Source of the DNA: Candidatus Bathyarchaeota archaeon
GTDB taxonomy: Archaea; Thermoproteota; Bathyarchaeia; Bathyarchaeales; SOJC01
Length of the DNA stretch: 64,000 nucleotides
Direction: 5' to 3'
Assembly (NCBI GenBank): GCA_026014805.1
Contig: JAOZHR010000024.1
Span: 50,854-114,853, forward strand
Positions within the stretch are counted from its first letter, which is position 1, and each line of letters begins with the position of its first letter. Both the position numbers and the translations under genes were made by a program. Under the pieces are notes generated by a model. The model worked only from the letters and a program-made list of their open reading frames with translations. It was not told the origin of the DNA and ran no database searches. Shown here piece after piece: positions 17,835-26,364 of this stretch.

Positions 17835-19120
17835 GTTCTTTCGCCTATCCTCAAGTCCTTGAAGTCAATGACATTCTCAACTTTTCCTCTGTTTGCAACA
17901 TATTTGTCAAAGAGTTCTTCCCAGTCAACCCGATATAGGGCATATATAACGAGGATCAGAAGCACAGCCATTATAAGTGCGCCTATCCAGCTTCCTGTGT
18001 CTCCGAAAAGGAAAATGAGAATGTCCCCGTAGACCTTGCCGAAGGATGCTAGGATGTAACACATGAGAAGCTTCCCTAATATGGCTGGAATGAACGCTTT
18101 GAAAAGGTTGTACTGCAGTATGCCTAGTGGAATAAAGAGCAGGTCGTCTGGAAGCGGGGTTAGTGCAAAAACAAAAATGGCAGCGGGACTGTATCTGCCA
18201 AAAAGCTTGAGGAAATAACGCATTTTTCTCTGTCTTTCTTCGCTGATTATTCTTCGTCCGTAGTATCCAAGAAAGTAACCTGAAAGTTCTCCAATAGCAG
18301 AGCCAGAGCCTCCTGCAATTGTCAGCAATATAGGGTTCCATCCAGCAGCAGCTAACCCTAAAATCACCAGCGTATAAGGGATAGGAATGATAATCGTCAT
18401 AGTGCCTATCAGACTAACTAGAAAGACGCCGAAATATCCAAACTGCGATGCCACATCATACATCCAATTTAAGAAAGAGGGTGCGCGCAAATCAACGTTA
18501 GTCGACACTGCGGTTTCTGTAATTTCTACAGTGATGTCTTGGCGATACAGAATCACATGAATCTTGAGAACTATTCCAGAAGATTTGTCGTACCAACGCT
18601 TCATAATAGCTGTGGTCCAGTTGTATTCAATAACCCAGCAATCTCTTTGTTGTCCCAGAACGTTAATTTGCTCACTTCTGCTGATGACGTTAATTCCATA
18701 GAATATGTCTACAGTAGACCCGATTGTGACGTCTGTTTCAATCCAGAACGGGCATCTCTCACCAATATAGTTTGGAACTGAAGAATTAACTATTTCACGA
18801 GTAACTACATTTATCGTCCAATTGGCTTCGCCAAGTGTTATCACTGCATCTCCTTCAGTTACATTTACCCCATAAGAGGTCAAGTGTAGGTCAGCAAAAT
18901 CGTCTGTAAGTTTGGTTATGCTCCAGGTCATGTACTCCGTCTGATTATGCCCGGTCCATGCGAACAACTGCTCATAAGTCATGTATGTACCAAATTTCAA
19001 CCAAGATGGTTTAGCTACTTCTTGGAACCGTGTATACAAATAGACAAGTGTTAAAGACGCAATGATCAACAACACAGCAATTAACAACAGTCTCTTTCTA
19101 TTCATGCTCGTAGCCTTCAT
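17831..19120 (-). CDS. VTT (DedA/SNARE-associated) membrane protein with N-terminal extracellular domain
   Basis: Membrane protein of about 429 residues. After an N-terminal helix (LLLIAVLLIIASLTLVYLY) comes a roughly 190-residue extracytoplasmic beta-rich domain, then the VTT domain with several helices and the family blocks PIPYTLVILGLAA, SGSAIGELSGYFLGYYGRR, FGRYSPAAIFVFALTPLPDD. VTT proteins move or scramble lipids; the added ectodomain is unusual. The start is ambiguous: 19120 or 19105 (MNRKRLL), because the longer frame overlaps the upstream gene. It lies in one operon with 5-FCL upstream and EndoQ downstream. Confidence 0.82.
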   Translation of the reverse strand: MKATSMNRKRLLLIAVLLIIASLTLVYLYTRFQEVAKPSWLKFGTYMTYEQLFAWTGHNQTEYMTWSITKLTDDFADLHLTSYGVNVTEGDAVITLGEANWTINVVTREIVNSSVPNYIGERCPFWIETDVTIGSTVDIFYGINVISRSEQINVLGQQRDCWVIEYNWTTAIMKRWYDKSSGIVLKIHVILYRQDITVEITETAVSTNVDLRAPSFLNWMYDVASQFGYFGVFLVSLIGTMTIIIPIPYTLVILGLAAAGWNPILLTIAGGSGSAIGELSGYFLGYYGRRIISEERQRKMRYFLKLFGRYSPAAIFVFALTPLPDDLLFIPLGILQYNLFKAFIPAILGKLLMCYILASFGKVYGDILIFLFGDTGSWIGALIMAVLLILVIYALYRVDWEELFDKYVANRGKVENVIDFKDLRIGERT

Positions 19121-19125
19121 CGTGT

Positions 19126-19824
19126 TCAAGCGTCGAAGATGGTGCAATCGTATCGTGAGAGCAAAGACACGTTGACGCCCCATTTTTTAGTTGCAGTGAT
19201 TTGGGTTCGACTGCATTTAACTCTAACTATTCGAGTTGGCGTAACAATTATGTCGACGCTTTCATCATGCACCTCATAAGGCACCAATTTCACCAGTTGT
19301 GTGTCATGAACAGTTGTGACTACTGGAATATTGCCAAACCTACGTTTCAACAGTTGAAGCTCTCGGTCTCCGAAACCGCCGCCTTTTCCAAGCCTATGTC
19401 CATCCTTATTCACAGCCACGCAGCCAGTCACCACAAGGTTCGGCTTCGGAAGATTGTCGGCTTCGATTTTTCGTCCATATTTGAATGCCCCTTTTATGGT
19501 GGATGCAAAACTTTCTTTCTCCTGCACATTATCCGGAGCGACCAAAAGAAAACCATGTTTCAGTTTCGGCGAAGCCATGATTAGAAGTTTGTCTTCTCTC
19601 AGCGTGTTCTCCCTGACTTTGTGCTGTGCGAAGTCGGGGTTTGCAAAAATTATTGATGCGTTGTTCCATTCAGGTAATGACCTGACTCTGTTAGCTGCCT
19701 CTTCTGAGCCTGTAAAGTTTGGAATTCTGCCAAAGCATGGTAGTGGGAATTTCGCTATTTTCTTTTCTGTCATTTCGCGCCAGATAGTTTCTCTGAAAGC
19801 TCTTTTCTCTTCTTTCAAGCCCAT
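19126..19824 (-). CDS. 5-formyltetrahydrofolate cyclo-ligase family protein
   Basis: ATP-dependent enzyme family that returns 5-formyl-folate to the C1 pool. The 232 residues carry an N-terminal helix (KRAFRETIWREM), the RIPNFTGSEEAANRVRSL block and the characteristic glycine-rich G-K-GGGFGDRELQLL motif, then TTVHDTQLV and a beta-strand with E-DESVDIIVTPT. It is the archaeal MTHFS-like version; whether it uses folate or a methanopterin relative is unknown. It is the first gene of a three-gene operon with the VTT protein and EndoQ, a combination with no clear common pathway. Confidence 0.85.
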   Translation of the reverse strand: MGLKEEKRAFRETIWREMTEKKIAKFPLPCFGRIPNFTGSEEAANRVRSLPEWNNASIIFANPDFAQHKVRENTLREDKLLIMASPKLKHGFLLVAPDNVQEKESFASTIKGAFKYGRKIEADNLPKPNLVVTGCVAVNKDGHRLGKGGGFGDRELQLLKRRFGNIPVVTTVHDTQLVKLVPYEVHDESVDIIVTPTRIVRVKCSRTQITATKKWGVNVSLLSRYDCTIFDA

Positions 19825-19902
19825 TATATTTTACGCAACGAAGAACTTTGAATGTGTATTATGGAAAAAATTGGGTTGTGCTGGCCGCTTATTTCACTCT
19901 GC

Positions 19903-21114
19903 CTAGATTAGACCTAGCTTCTTTCCCCCTTCCTCAAACGCTTGAACTGCCTTGTCTAAATACTCTTTTGTGTGTTTAGTGCATAGTTGGACTCGAATTC
20001 TCGCCTTGCCGCGCGCCACCATTGGGAAAACAATTGGCAATGCAAAGATGCCTTTCTCCCAAATGATGTTTGCAAGCTCCTTCGCTGTTCTGCTTTCTCC
20101 ACACATAACCGGTACAATTGGAGTCTCACTATTTCCCGTGTCAAAGCCGAGGTCTTGCATTGCTTTGAGGAAGTAGTTGCGGTTTTCCCAAACTTTTCTT
20201 ACGTGTTCCGGCTCAGTTTCAAGAACATCGATCGCTGCGATGCATGCCGCAGCTACACCTGGCGGTACGCCTCCGCTGAGAAGCCAGCTTCTGGATTTGT
20301 TATAGGCAAAGTTTCGCAGGTCTTCGCAGCCTGTTATGTGTCCTCCTATGACGCCGAAGGCTTTGGAAAACGTTCCCATTTCAACGTGCACTTGGTCTGG
20401 GGTTAGGTTGAAGTGGCTGACGATTCCGCGGCCGCCTTCGCCGAGGACGCCTTCTCCGTGGGCATCGTCTACATAAACGCCTGCTCCGTGTTCTTCAGCG
20501 ATTTTGGCAATTTCGCGGAGAGGAGCGAGGTCGCCGTCCATACTGAAGACTCCGTCAGTTAGAATCCAAATGTGCTTGTAAGGTGGTTGGTGTTTTTCAG
20601 CTTCGTCCATGGCGCGGGTCAGATCTTCAACATTTTTGTGTTTAAAGATTGCTCGGTCAGCGTGGGTCAAGCGGACACCGTCTATGATGGAGCCATGGTT
20701 AAGCTCATCAGACACGAAAAGATCACCTCTACCACATAGTTGGGGAATTAATCCTTCGTTAGCCATGAAGCCAGTCTGGTATGTTAATGAGGCGGGAGCT
20801 TTCTTGAACTTAGCTAAACGGATGTCCAATTCTTCATGTAGCGTCATGTTTCCTGCAATGGAGCGATCGCTCCCTGCACCTGCTCCATAGTTTTTGGTTG
20901 CTTCCAGCATAGCGTTGACAACTTTAGGATGTGTTGACAGGTTGAGGTAGTTGTTGGCGCAGAGCATGATGACTTCTTTGCCATCGATGGTGCAGACGGG
21001 TTCGCTGGCAGTTTGAAGCTCTTTGAGCTCCCAGTTCAAGCTTTCACTTACGAGGCGGCGGTATTCTTCGCCCATGTATTTTGTTGGATGACGTTTTAAT
21101 TGCACACTGTTCAC
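19903..21114 (-). CDS. kbl: Glycine C-acetyltransferase (2-amino-3-ketobutyrate CoA ligase)
   Basis: PLP enzyme of the alpha-oxoamine synthase family that interconverts 2-amino-3-ketobutyrate plus CoA and glycine plus acetyl-CoA, the second step of threonine degradation. The 403 residues include GAGAGSDRSIAGNM, the cofactor-binding DDAHGEGVLGEGGRG (Asp216, His219) and the Schiff-base lysine Lys251 in TFSKAFG. Family members also include 8-amino-7-oxononanoate synthase; the SDRSIAG and length fit KBL better. Threonine dehydrogenase, its usual partner, is not in the window. Confidence 0.93.
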   Translation of the reverse strand: MNSVQLKRHPTKYMGEEYRRLVSESLNWELKELQTASEPVCTIDGKEVIMLCANNYLNLSTHPKVVNAMLEATKNYGAGAGSDRSIAGNMTLHEELDIRLAKFKKAPASLTYQTGFMANEGLIPQLCGRGDLFVSDELNHGSIIDGVRLTHADRAIFKHKNVEDLTRAMDEAEKHQPPYKHIWILTDGVFSMDGDLAPLREIAKIAEEHGAGVYVDDAHGEGVLGEGGRGIVSHFNLTPDQVHVEMGTFSKAFGVIGGHITGCEDLRNFAYNKSRSWLLSGGVPPGVAAACIAAIDVLETEPEHVRKVWENRNYFLKAMQDLGFDTGNSETPIVPVMCGESRTAKELANIIWEKGIFALPIVFPMVARGKARIRVQLCTKHTKEYLDKAVQAFEEGGKKLGLI

Positions 21115-21416
21115 CTCAATAGACTATTTTTCTGCTTTCCTAATGCAACTAACATTCTCTTAACTTTTATCGCTCTAGGTTCCATCGATTTTTGGGAATT
21201 TAAATTATAAGTTCTTTCTGTCTCAATGCGCGCGCTTGAACATCGTTTATCATATCTCGTTGGATTTTAAAATGTTAGCAAAATTGTAACGAAAACTGAT
21301 GCCCAGCCAATGCACATAGTTATTTTTTTGTTGGCTTGCTTTCTATTTCTTAATGACAGAAAGTTTTTTCACGACGGAACTGGAACATTGAGGAATCAAG
21401 AAGTGAAGCAGCAAAG
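21115..21416. other. Intergenic region
   Basis: About 300 bp upstream of kbl with no supported gene. It contains an 8-bp GCGCGCGC tract at 21228-21235 and an AT-rich stretch (GAATTTAAATTATAAG near 21196-21211) that could hold a promoter element. Confidence 0.5.
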
Positions 21417-21749
21417 CTAGGTTTTCTTTTTACGTTTTCTTGTGGTTCTTTTCTTTCGCGCTCTTTTTTTCGTTGAAGCTTTCTTCAGTTCTTCTTTTGG
21501 CTCAGTTTTTGGCTTTATTGTTGGCTCTGGCGATGATACGGGTGGTGATGGCGGAGCTACTGTTGTTGCTGACGCGAGTGTTGCCTGTTTTGGTCTTGCC
21601 ATGTATCCAAGCCCTATGAAAACAACGCCGATAACGGCTAGCACATAAAGATAAAGTTCAGTTACTTCGGTTAAAGGTGCAACGTAAGCATAGATCGCTA
21701 TTATGAAGCATACTATTGCTACAACATATAAAGCGTAATCGGATCTCAT
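21417..21749 (-). CDS. Two-helix membrane protein with basic tail
   Basis: A 110-residue protein with two transmembrane helices (YALYVVAIVCFIIAIYAYV and LYLYVLAVIGVVFIGLGYM), a Pro/Ser-rich linker (APPSPPVSSPEP) and a strongly basic C-terminus (KKRARKKRTTRKRKKK). The ATG at 21749 is preferred over 21788 because GGGAGGCAGGTAG lies immediately upstream. The basic tail could contact nucleic acid or ribosomes from the membrane; this is inference. Family not recognised. Confidence 0.78.
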   Translation of the reverse strand: MRSDYALYVVAIVCFIIAIYAYVAPLTEVTELYLYVLAVIGVVFIGLGYMARPKQATLASATTVAPPSPPVSSPEPTIKPKTEPKEELKKASTKKRARKKRTTRKRKKKT

Positions 21750-21872
21750 TCTACCTGCCTCCCAGAATATCATAGGGTTCTGTGGCAATGGTTTAAATAA
21801 TTTTCTGATATTTTTCTGTCTTTTTAGAGTGTTTAGACTGTTTTTCAGAAACCTTGGCGCAGAGTAAACAGG

Positions 21873-22910
21873 TTACATGCTCTTGGTAAACCATTTTTCA
21901 AGTCTTGCTTGCTTTTTTAGTCTGTGAATTTCTTTCATTCTTTGAACAATCGTTTTCACCCGTTTCTGAGCGAAGTCTCGCTGATCGCAGAGAAAGTGAA
22001 AAAGCTCCTCTTCACGCAAGGGATTATAACTAAGATCGTATTCTGACGTTGTTTTTGGATGAAGATAAATTTCTCTTACTTCCTTGTACTGTGGTGGGAT
22101 TTTTGACGAAAATTTGCTTGGCAGATTTTCTATTCTCCCATGTCCTTTGACAAGTTTGAGAGCTGTTTTGGGTCCTACACCTTTTATTCCTTTATTGAAA
22201 TCTGTTCCAATCAGAATCGCCAGGTCAACAAGTTGCTGACGTGTTATTTCATGATGCGAAAGAAGTTGGAATAAGGTGATGAGTTCAGGCTTCAGGGGTC
22301 TCGTTACTCCTTTGCTTGGTAGGTATTCCCGTCCATGAATTGTTAAGAACCGCAGCAGTTTTGGTGCTCCAAAAAGAACGCAGTCGTAGTCTTTGCTGCT
22401 TGCGGCCCAGACATCACCTCGCATTGCCATGTAAGCGGTTTGGGCCTCTGCTTCGCTTGGAGCTTGCACGTAAGGGATTCCGAGAAGCGTGAGTAGTTTT
22501 TTAGCGTCTTCTGTCATGCTTCGTGTTAGTCGGCTTGTCATGACCGCTTTTGAGAAGGCTTTGGCGTAGTCTCGGGCTTTCAGTGCTTGTTGCCATTCTT
22601 GAAGGGCTTTCTCTCGCTGTTCGCGTCTCTTTTTAATTTCTCCTCCCTTTAGTGCTGGTGGTTGGCCGTCAAATACAAAGACAAGGTCTATGTTAAAATC
22701 GTGTATTAGGCGGGTGGATCGGAACATTAGACCTGTAAGGTGGGATGTGATGTTTCCTTTTGAGTCTTTTAGAGGTGTTCCGTCTCTTGTTCGTATGAGG
22801 GATAGAAATTGGTAGAGGTAGTTGTTGGCGTCTACTGCGAGGCTTTTGCCTTTTAAATCGTTTAGGGTGAGAATCTGTTTTACCATGATTGGAGTGAGGT
22901 TGACGCCCAT
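21873..22910 (-). CDS. fen: Flap endonuclase 1 (copy 2)
   Basis: A second full-length FEN-1, also 345 residues. It keeps Asp27 (AVDANN), VFDGQPP, the SEAEAQ glutamates, KDYDCVLFG and the H2TH block (IGTDFN, KGVGPKTALKL), so it should be active. Its C-terminus ends QARLEKWF, which fits a PIP box (Q-x-x-L-x-x-W-F) better than copy 1 does. The two paralogs are clearly diverged rather than a recent duplication. It starts 78 bp before the tRNA-Gln gene, divergently. The specialisation of the two copies is unknown. Confidence 0.95.
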   Translation of the reverse strand: MGVNLTPIMVKQILTLNDLKGKSLAVDANNYLYQFLSLIRTRDGTPLKDSKGNITSHLTGLMFRSTRLIHDFNIDLVFVFDGQPPALKGGEIKKRREQREKALQEWQQALKARDYAKAFSKAVMTSRLTRSMTEDAKKLLTLLGIPYVQAPSEAEAQTAYMAMRGDVWAASSKDYDCVLFGAPKLLRFLTIHGREYLPSKGVTRPLKPELITLFQLLSHHEITRQQLVDLAILIGTDFNKGIKGVGPKTALKLVKGHGRIENLPSKFSSKIPPQYKEVREIYLHPKTTSEYDLSYNPLREEELFHFLCDQRDFAQKRVKTIVQRMKEIHRLKKQARLEKWFTKSM

Positions 22911-22987
22911 AGCTTTTCCCGCTTTTTAGCACTATGTATAAGTGGATGTTAAGATTTTTACGATGGTTACGTGTATAGGCAATGTGG

Positions 22988-23063
22988 AGCCCGGTGGTGT
23001 AGTGGACAAGCATAGAGGGCTTTGGACCCTCAGACGAGAGTTCGAATCTCTCCCGGGCTACCA
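22988..23063 (+). tRNA. tRNA-Gln (UUG)
   Basis: Complete cloverleaf with the CCA encoded. Acceptor AGCCCGG pairs with CCGGGCU, the anticodon arm is GAGGG-CUUUGGA-CCCUC giving anticodon UUG, and the T arm is GAGAG-UUCGAAU-CUCUC. No intron is visible. Its 3' 17 bases (23049-23065, running two bases past CCA) recur at 27214-27230, so this tRNA looks like an integration site for the element that follows. Confidence 0.97.
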
Positions 23064-23065
23064 AC
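23049..23065 (+). repeat. Putative attachment site, left copy (tRNA-Gln 3' end)
   Basis: The 17-bp sequence TCTCCCGGGCTACCAAC at the end of tRNA-Gln is repeated exactly and in the same orientation at 27214-27230, about 4.2 kb away. This is the pattern left by tyrosine-recombinase integration into a tRNA 3' end. Confidence 0.7.
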
Positions 23066-23154
23066 GCTTTGCCAAAAGCAGTATGATTTAAGCCCCGTTG
23101 GGCGTTACTGCGCGCGCGCTCTTTTCTATTTCTGAAAGTTTAAAAAAAACAGAA

Positions 23155-23165
23155 GATTTAAATAG
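23155..23165 (+). promoter_or_regulatory. TATA-like promoter of the HTH-DUF2178 operon
   Basis: GATTTAAATAG lies about 26 bp before the first operator half and about 80 bp before the first ATG of the cassette, in the position expected for an archaeal TATA box. Confidence 0.55.
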
Positions 23166-23180
23166 TAGATGTGTGTTATT

Positions 23181-23218
23181 TCTAACATGATGTTAGATGT
23201 GTCTAACATAATGTTGGA
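23181..23218 (+). promoter_or_regulatory. Tandem palindromic operator
   Basis: Two near-palindromic 17-mers, TCTAACATGATGTTAGA (23181-23197) and TCTAACATAATGTTGGA (23202-23218), are spaced 21 bp apart, two helical turns. They cover the expected transcription start, so binding would repress the operon. The XRE-type regulator encoded at 23771 is the obvious candidate to bind here. Confidence 0.65.
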
Positions 23219-23242
23219 ATTGAATAACAGAGGTGGATTAGA

Positions 23243-23413
23243 ATGAGAGGGCGAAATGTGTTACTGGCGTTGGGAGTGTTAGTGTGTTTGATTGGAGCCT
23301 TTTTAATGTTTGATGGAAGTATCTTAGGGGAGAATACTGCGGGCATAGCAACTGTGATAGGGATCACAGGAATCGGGATAATAACTCAAGCACGCAAAAG
23401 AATAGAGAAATGA
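23243..23413 (+). CDS. Small two-helix membrane protein of the HTH cassette
   Basis: A 56-residue protein with two hydrophobic segments (LLALGVLVCLIGAFLMF and AGIATVIGITGIGIITQ) and a basic end (ARKRIEK). The ATG at 23243 follows an AGAGGTGG ribosome-binding site. It is the first gene after the tandem operator and is followed 22 bp later by the DUF2178-like membrane gene, so it belongs to the same operon. Too short for family assignment. Function unknown. Confidence 0.65.
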   Translation: MRGRNVLLALGVLVCLIGAFLMFDGSILGENTAGIATVIGITGIGIITQARKRIEK

Positions 23414-23435
23414 CAAATTGCAGGAGGATGATGCC

Positions 23436-23771
23436 ATGATCGATCTGCCTTGGCCTGTGATGAGTATCGTGATACTAGCCACCATCGTTCTAATCGGTAT
23501 ATTAGTAATTTGGAAAAAACTGGAGGACAGGAAATCAAGGTTTCCGGCCCAAGACGAACGAACCAAGAAAATCACTGGAAAGGCGGCAACATACGCTTTT
23601 TTCATTGGGTCGTATTTCATGATTGCACTTATGGCTGCAAATCTTATCAATCGAGAATTTGCGGGTTTACCTCTTCTCGATGCAGGGTATGCTTTGGTAA
23701 TATCAATCCTAGTGCAAAGTCTGACATTCCTTGGATTACGTTTGTACTTCAACCGAAAAGGCGACTCATAA
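23436..23771 (+). CDS. DUF2178-like membrane protein
   Basis: A 111-residue membrane protein with an N-terminal helix ([19 protein letters not shown]), the conserved cytoplasmic block [17 protein letters not shown], and two further helices ([15 protein letters not shown] and [16 protein letters not shown]). The DERT...K...A pattern is what I know as DUF2178, which in archaea is often encoded with a small XRE regulator. The ATG at 23436 is chosen over the earlier TTG at 23418 because GGAGG at 23422-23426 sits at the right distance. Its stop overlaps the regulator's start (TAATG). Function unknown. Confidence 0.8.
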   Translation: MIDLPWPVMSIVILATIVLIGILVIWKKLEDRKSRFPAQDERTKKITGKAATYAFFIGSYFMIALMAANLINREFAGLPLLDAGYALVISILVQSLTFLGLRLYFNRKGDS

Positions 23772-23995
23772 TGGCATTTAAAACCAGAATTAAGGAATTC
23801 AGGGCAAGATATGATCTAACACAGGAGGACCTTGCGAGGAAGGTTGGTGTAAGGAGAGAAACCATACTTTACCTCGAGAAGGGAAAATACAATCCTTCAT
23901 TAAAGCTAGCTCATGAGGTAGCCAGAGTTCTGAAAACAACAATAGATGACCTATTTATTTTCAAAGACAAAAAAGAGAACATTAACCAATTCTAG
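23771..23995 (+). CDS. XRE-family transcriptional regulator
   Basis: A 74-residue single-domain HTH protein: [21 protein letters not shown] then [20 protein letters not shown], the five-helix lambda-repressor-like fold of short archaeal regulators, ending with the typical [10 protein letters not shown]. Translationally coupled to the DUF2178 gene by TAATG. It probably represses its own operon through the tandem operator at 23181-23218. Such cassettes are common on mobile DNA, consistent with the flanking tRNA-derived repeats. Confidence 0.93.
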   Translation: MAFKTRIKEFRARYDLTQEDLARKVGVRRETILYLEKGKYNPSLKLAHEVARVLKTTIDDLFIFKDKKENINQF

Positions 23996-24147
23996 AGTTA
24001 TCTTCCACATTATCAACTGCGAAGTACATTGTATAGAGTGGAAGTCAGGATAAGCGGAAATCAGACCTTTGGGGGTCCTACTTCGGGAGAAAACCTAAAA
24101 GACTTTTCGGAAATCCTTAGCTTTATATATCAAATGAAAAGGAAAGA

Positions 24148-24291
24148 ATGAAAAGCCTACGCTTGTTCACGGGTCTCCCAAGTTTAATAGAAGCTCTACT
24201 CCTAAAAATATTACTGTTTTCTTTTGGTTCAGCTATAACTTTTCCGCATTTCATAATTATTGAGAATTTTCAGAGGCTTTTCTCAGAATGA
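24148..24291 (+). CDS. Possible small hydrophobic protein
   Basis: A 47-residue frame with one long hydrophobic region (ALLLKILLFSFGSAITF, then FIII) and few charges. In its favour are a strong TATA-like TTTATATAT at 24122-24130 and a GGAAAG site just before the ATG. It converges with the HEPN gene. A small membrane peptide beside a HEPN-type protein could be significant, but no family is recognised and the frame is short. Confidence 0.35.
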   Translation: MKSLRLFTGLPSLIEALLLKILLFSFGSAITFPHFIIIENFQRLFSE

Positions 24292-24321
24292 TTGTCGGCA
24301 AGAAGTGGGAGAGTGAAGCGT

Positions 24322-25275
24322 CTATCCACTTTGAAAATTCAAATCAACTTCTTTAGTGGTAACTACTCGACCTGCTGTTAGTGATTTTTTGCTCTTGACA
24401 TGAATTATCGCTTCTTCTTTAGCAAGGTCAGGTAATTTTGACTCTTTCCCTTCTACCGCTTTTTGAACTCTCAAAAACTCCAAGAGGACAGAATTTACAA
24501 CACTTTCAAACCACCTGAGACTTGGAGAATACGTTTCTCTACCTTCAACGTAGTGTTTTACATATTTTCGGTCCAAAGAATCAGCAGAAAGGGTCCCAAT
24601 TGAGATTTCAGTTCCGCCGTGAGTAAAAGCATTTCTCATGTTATAGGCTTCTTCTATTAGGGAGAGAAGGAGTTTTCTGTCTCCCAGTTCCTCTTCAAAA
24701 GAACTTGGGAGATACTTGAGGATGAACTCTCTGAAGTTCTCTCTTATCTTGTCGCTCTTTATGACTTTGTTTGAAATGGCTTCTATTGCTGTCATTAGAA
24801 GAAAAAATGAAAGTGTTGGGTTATCATCAATTAAAGACAATGCAGTTCTGTAGACGCTACAACTTCTCAAGAACTGCCTCAACACATCCAAATCTAGCGA
24901 ATGAAGTTTCTTAAACAAGTCTTCAAAATCAGATGGGAACTCTATCTTCCCTTTTAAAAATGACGACCGCTTCTTTTTCAGGGTTACTTGCACGTTATTG
25001 ACCTTAGTGGAATCAAACTCTACCTTCATTTGTAGTATTAGTGAAAGTAGTGACTGAATATAGTCGCCTTCTTTCTCAGGGTTGGAACTTGTTTGACCAG
25101 ATTTCCATAAATCGTAGAACTCAAGAAGAAGGTTCTCACGTGTATCGTTTAGTGATTCTCTGGCTGTGGGAATTGAACTGATTTTGTATTTGTCGAATGT
25201 AGCTTCTCTTAATCGTGGTTCTAAGGTCTTTGAAGAAGTAAATAGGAGTCTAACATCAACACCTTCTTTGCTCAT
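24322..25275 (-). CDS. HEPN (Apea-like) domain protein
   Basis: A 317-residue soluble protein. Residues 214-219 read RNAFTH, the R-X4-H motif of HEPN ribonucleases, located in the last helix of a helical domain preceded by FFLLMTAIEAISNKVI, a pattern seen in Apea-like HEPN domains. The N-terminal 110 residues are not recognised. HEPN proteins of this kind are common in archaeal and bacterial defence and toxin systems; no clear partner (nucleotidyltransferase) is adjacent. It lies between the two tRNA-Gln-derived repeats, so it could be cargo of an integrated element. Confidence 0.7.
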   Translation of the reverse strand: MSKEGVDVRLLFTSSKTLEPRLREATFDKYKISSIPTARESLNDTRENLLLEFYDLWKSGQTSSNPEKEGDYIQSLLSLILQMKVEFDSTKVNNVQVTLKKKRSSFLKGKIEFPSDFEDLFKKLHSLDLDVLRQFLRSCSVYRTALSLIDDNPTLSFFLLMTAIEAISNKVIKSDKIRENFREFILKYLPSSFEEELGDRKLLLSLIEEAYNMRNAFTHGGTEISIGTLSADSLDRKYVKHYVEGRETYSPSLRWFESVVNSVLLEFLRVQKAVEGKESKLPDLAKEEAIIHVKSKKSLTAGRVVTTKEVDLNFQSG

Positions 25276-25503
25276 AGCTTATCCCCTTATGTAAATAATT
25301 GGTCGGTATATTTGTATCTCCACTCAATTATATAGACCAAAACAAAATCGAGTTCTTCCAATTCAATGCAACTTCTCCGCATTACTCACGTTTTGAGGTT
25401 TGTTTTCATGGAAATCTTTTTGTCTGAACTATGATTAGATTTTTGTGAATGCATGCAAAACTCTTTTGGGGCTGAAAAGCATTCTATATGATGGGCAAGA
25501 TTC

Positions 25504-25923
25504 ATGAAGAAACGAACCCTCATTGTAATAGTATCCCTTGTAGCAGTTTCAGTCGTTCTTGTTTTATGGGGAGTCTATCTCCTATATGACTTGTATAGAC
25601 CAAGAACCTTTTATGATACGGGGATTAGCGATGAAGAATATATAGAGATAGCGAGTCGAACATTGGAAGCTCAGAAGTTTCTGGAAAAATATCCTAATGC
25701 AACTATTTATGTAGATAGAAGTGGTGCCTTAGCAGTTGATTACGGAGTGACCAACAATATCAAAAATAGGCATTTAAGACTGCGAATTTTTATAGATTGG
25801 AGAACTAATCAGCCTTCAGACATGTTTATTGATTGTTCGGGAACCTACATCAGAAAGAATCTATTAGAATATTTAGAAACTGAAAAATGTTTTGAGCAAA
25901 TCTCAGACGAAATTGAATCCTAG
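25504..25923 (+). CDS. N-terminally anchored extracellular protein
   Basis: A 139-residue protein with a short basic start, one transmembrane helix (TLIVIVSLVAVSVVLVLWGVYL) and a soluble domain of about 110 residues (TGISDEEYIEIASRTLEAQKFL, then a beta-rich half). The helix makes it a signal anchor with the domain outside. No family recognised. It is preceded by AT-rich promoter-like sequence and stands alone. Confidence 0.7.
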   Translation: MKKRTLIVIVSLVAVSVVLVLWGVYLLYDLYRPRTFYDTGISDEEYIEIASRTLEAQKFLEKYPNATIYVDRSGALAVDYGVTNNIKNRHLRLRIFIDWRTNQPSDMFIDCSGTYIRKNLLEYLETEKCFEQISDEIES

Positions 25924-26056
25924 TATCATTCTCTTTCTATTGGTATCAGCCAGAATCCTTGTGCTTCGTATTGGTTTTGTTTGTTACTAGTTTGCTGTGC
26001 ATGAGTACCATAGATTTCTTCAGAAAAAAAGAGGGACGATTAGGTTTGTTTTCTCC

Positions 26057-26284
26057 TTATCCTTCTAGGATGGCTTTCAGCATTTCAGGAGTTACAGCAT
26101 TTCCGCCTATGCCCCAGTTTCCAAAGTCGACCTCATCGACGACACACCAGGTGTGAGGGAGAAGTTTATTCTTTAGAGGTCCGGCTTCAATCTCAGCTAC
26201 GACCTCGCTGACACGCGAGATCATTTCTTGTATTTTCTCTTTCGTCAGAGTCCCCTTCAATATTTTAATGTTGATGAAAGGCAT
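26057..26284 (-). CDS. 4-oxalocrotonate tautomerase family protein
   Basis: A 75-residue tautomerase subunit. After removal of Met the catalytic Pro is N-terminal (PFINIKILKGTLTKEKIQEM), and HTWCVVDEVDFGNWGIGG matches the conserved second half (usual V-x-I-x-E-V-x-x-x-NWG). The length is slightly longer than the 62-residue bacterial 4-OT but fits the family. It stands alone. Substrate cannot be predicted. Confidence 0.9.
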   Translation of the reverse strand: MPFINIKILKGTLTKEKIQEMISRVSEVVAEIEAGPLKNKLLPHTWCVVDEVDFGNWGIGGNAVTPEMLKAILEG

Positions 26285-26364
26285 TTTTACTCAGATTTAG
26301 CTATGGGTGATACTATAAAAAACTATCCCGCGTAAGAAAAGAGGAAAAACGCATGCATGCAGGA

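Noticed and set aside
22988..23063. Possible intron in tRNA-Gln
   Set aside because: The anticodon arm is complete with a 7-base loop; no insertion is present.
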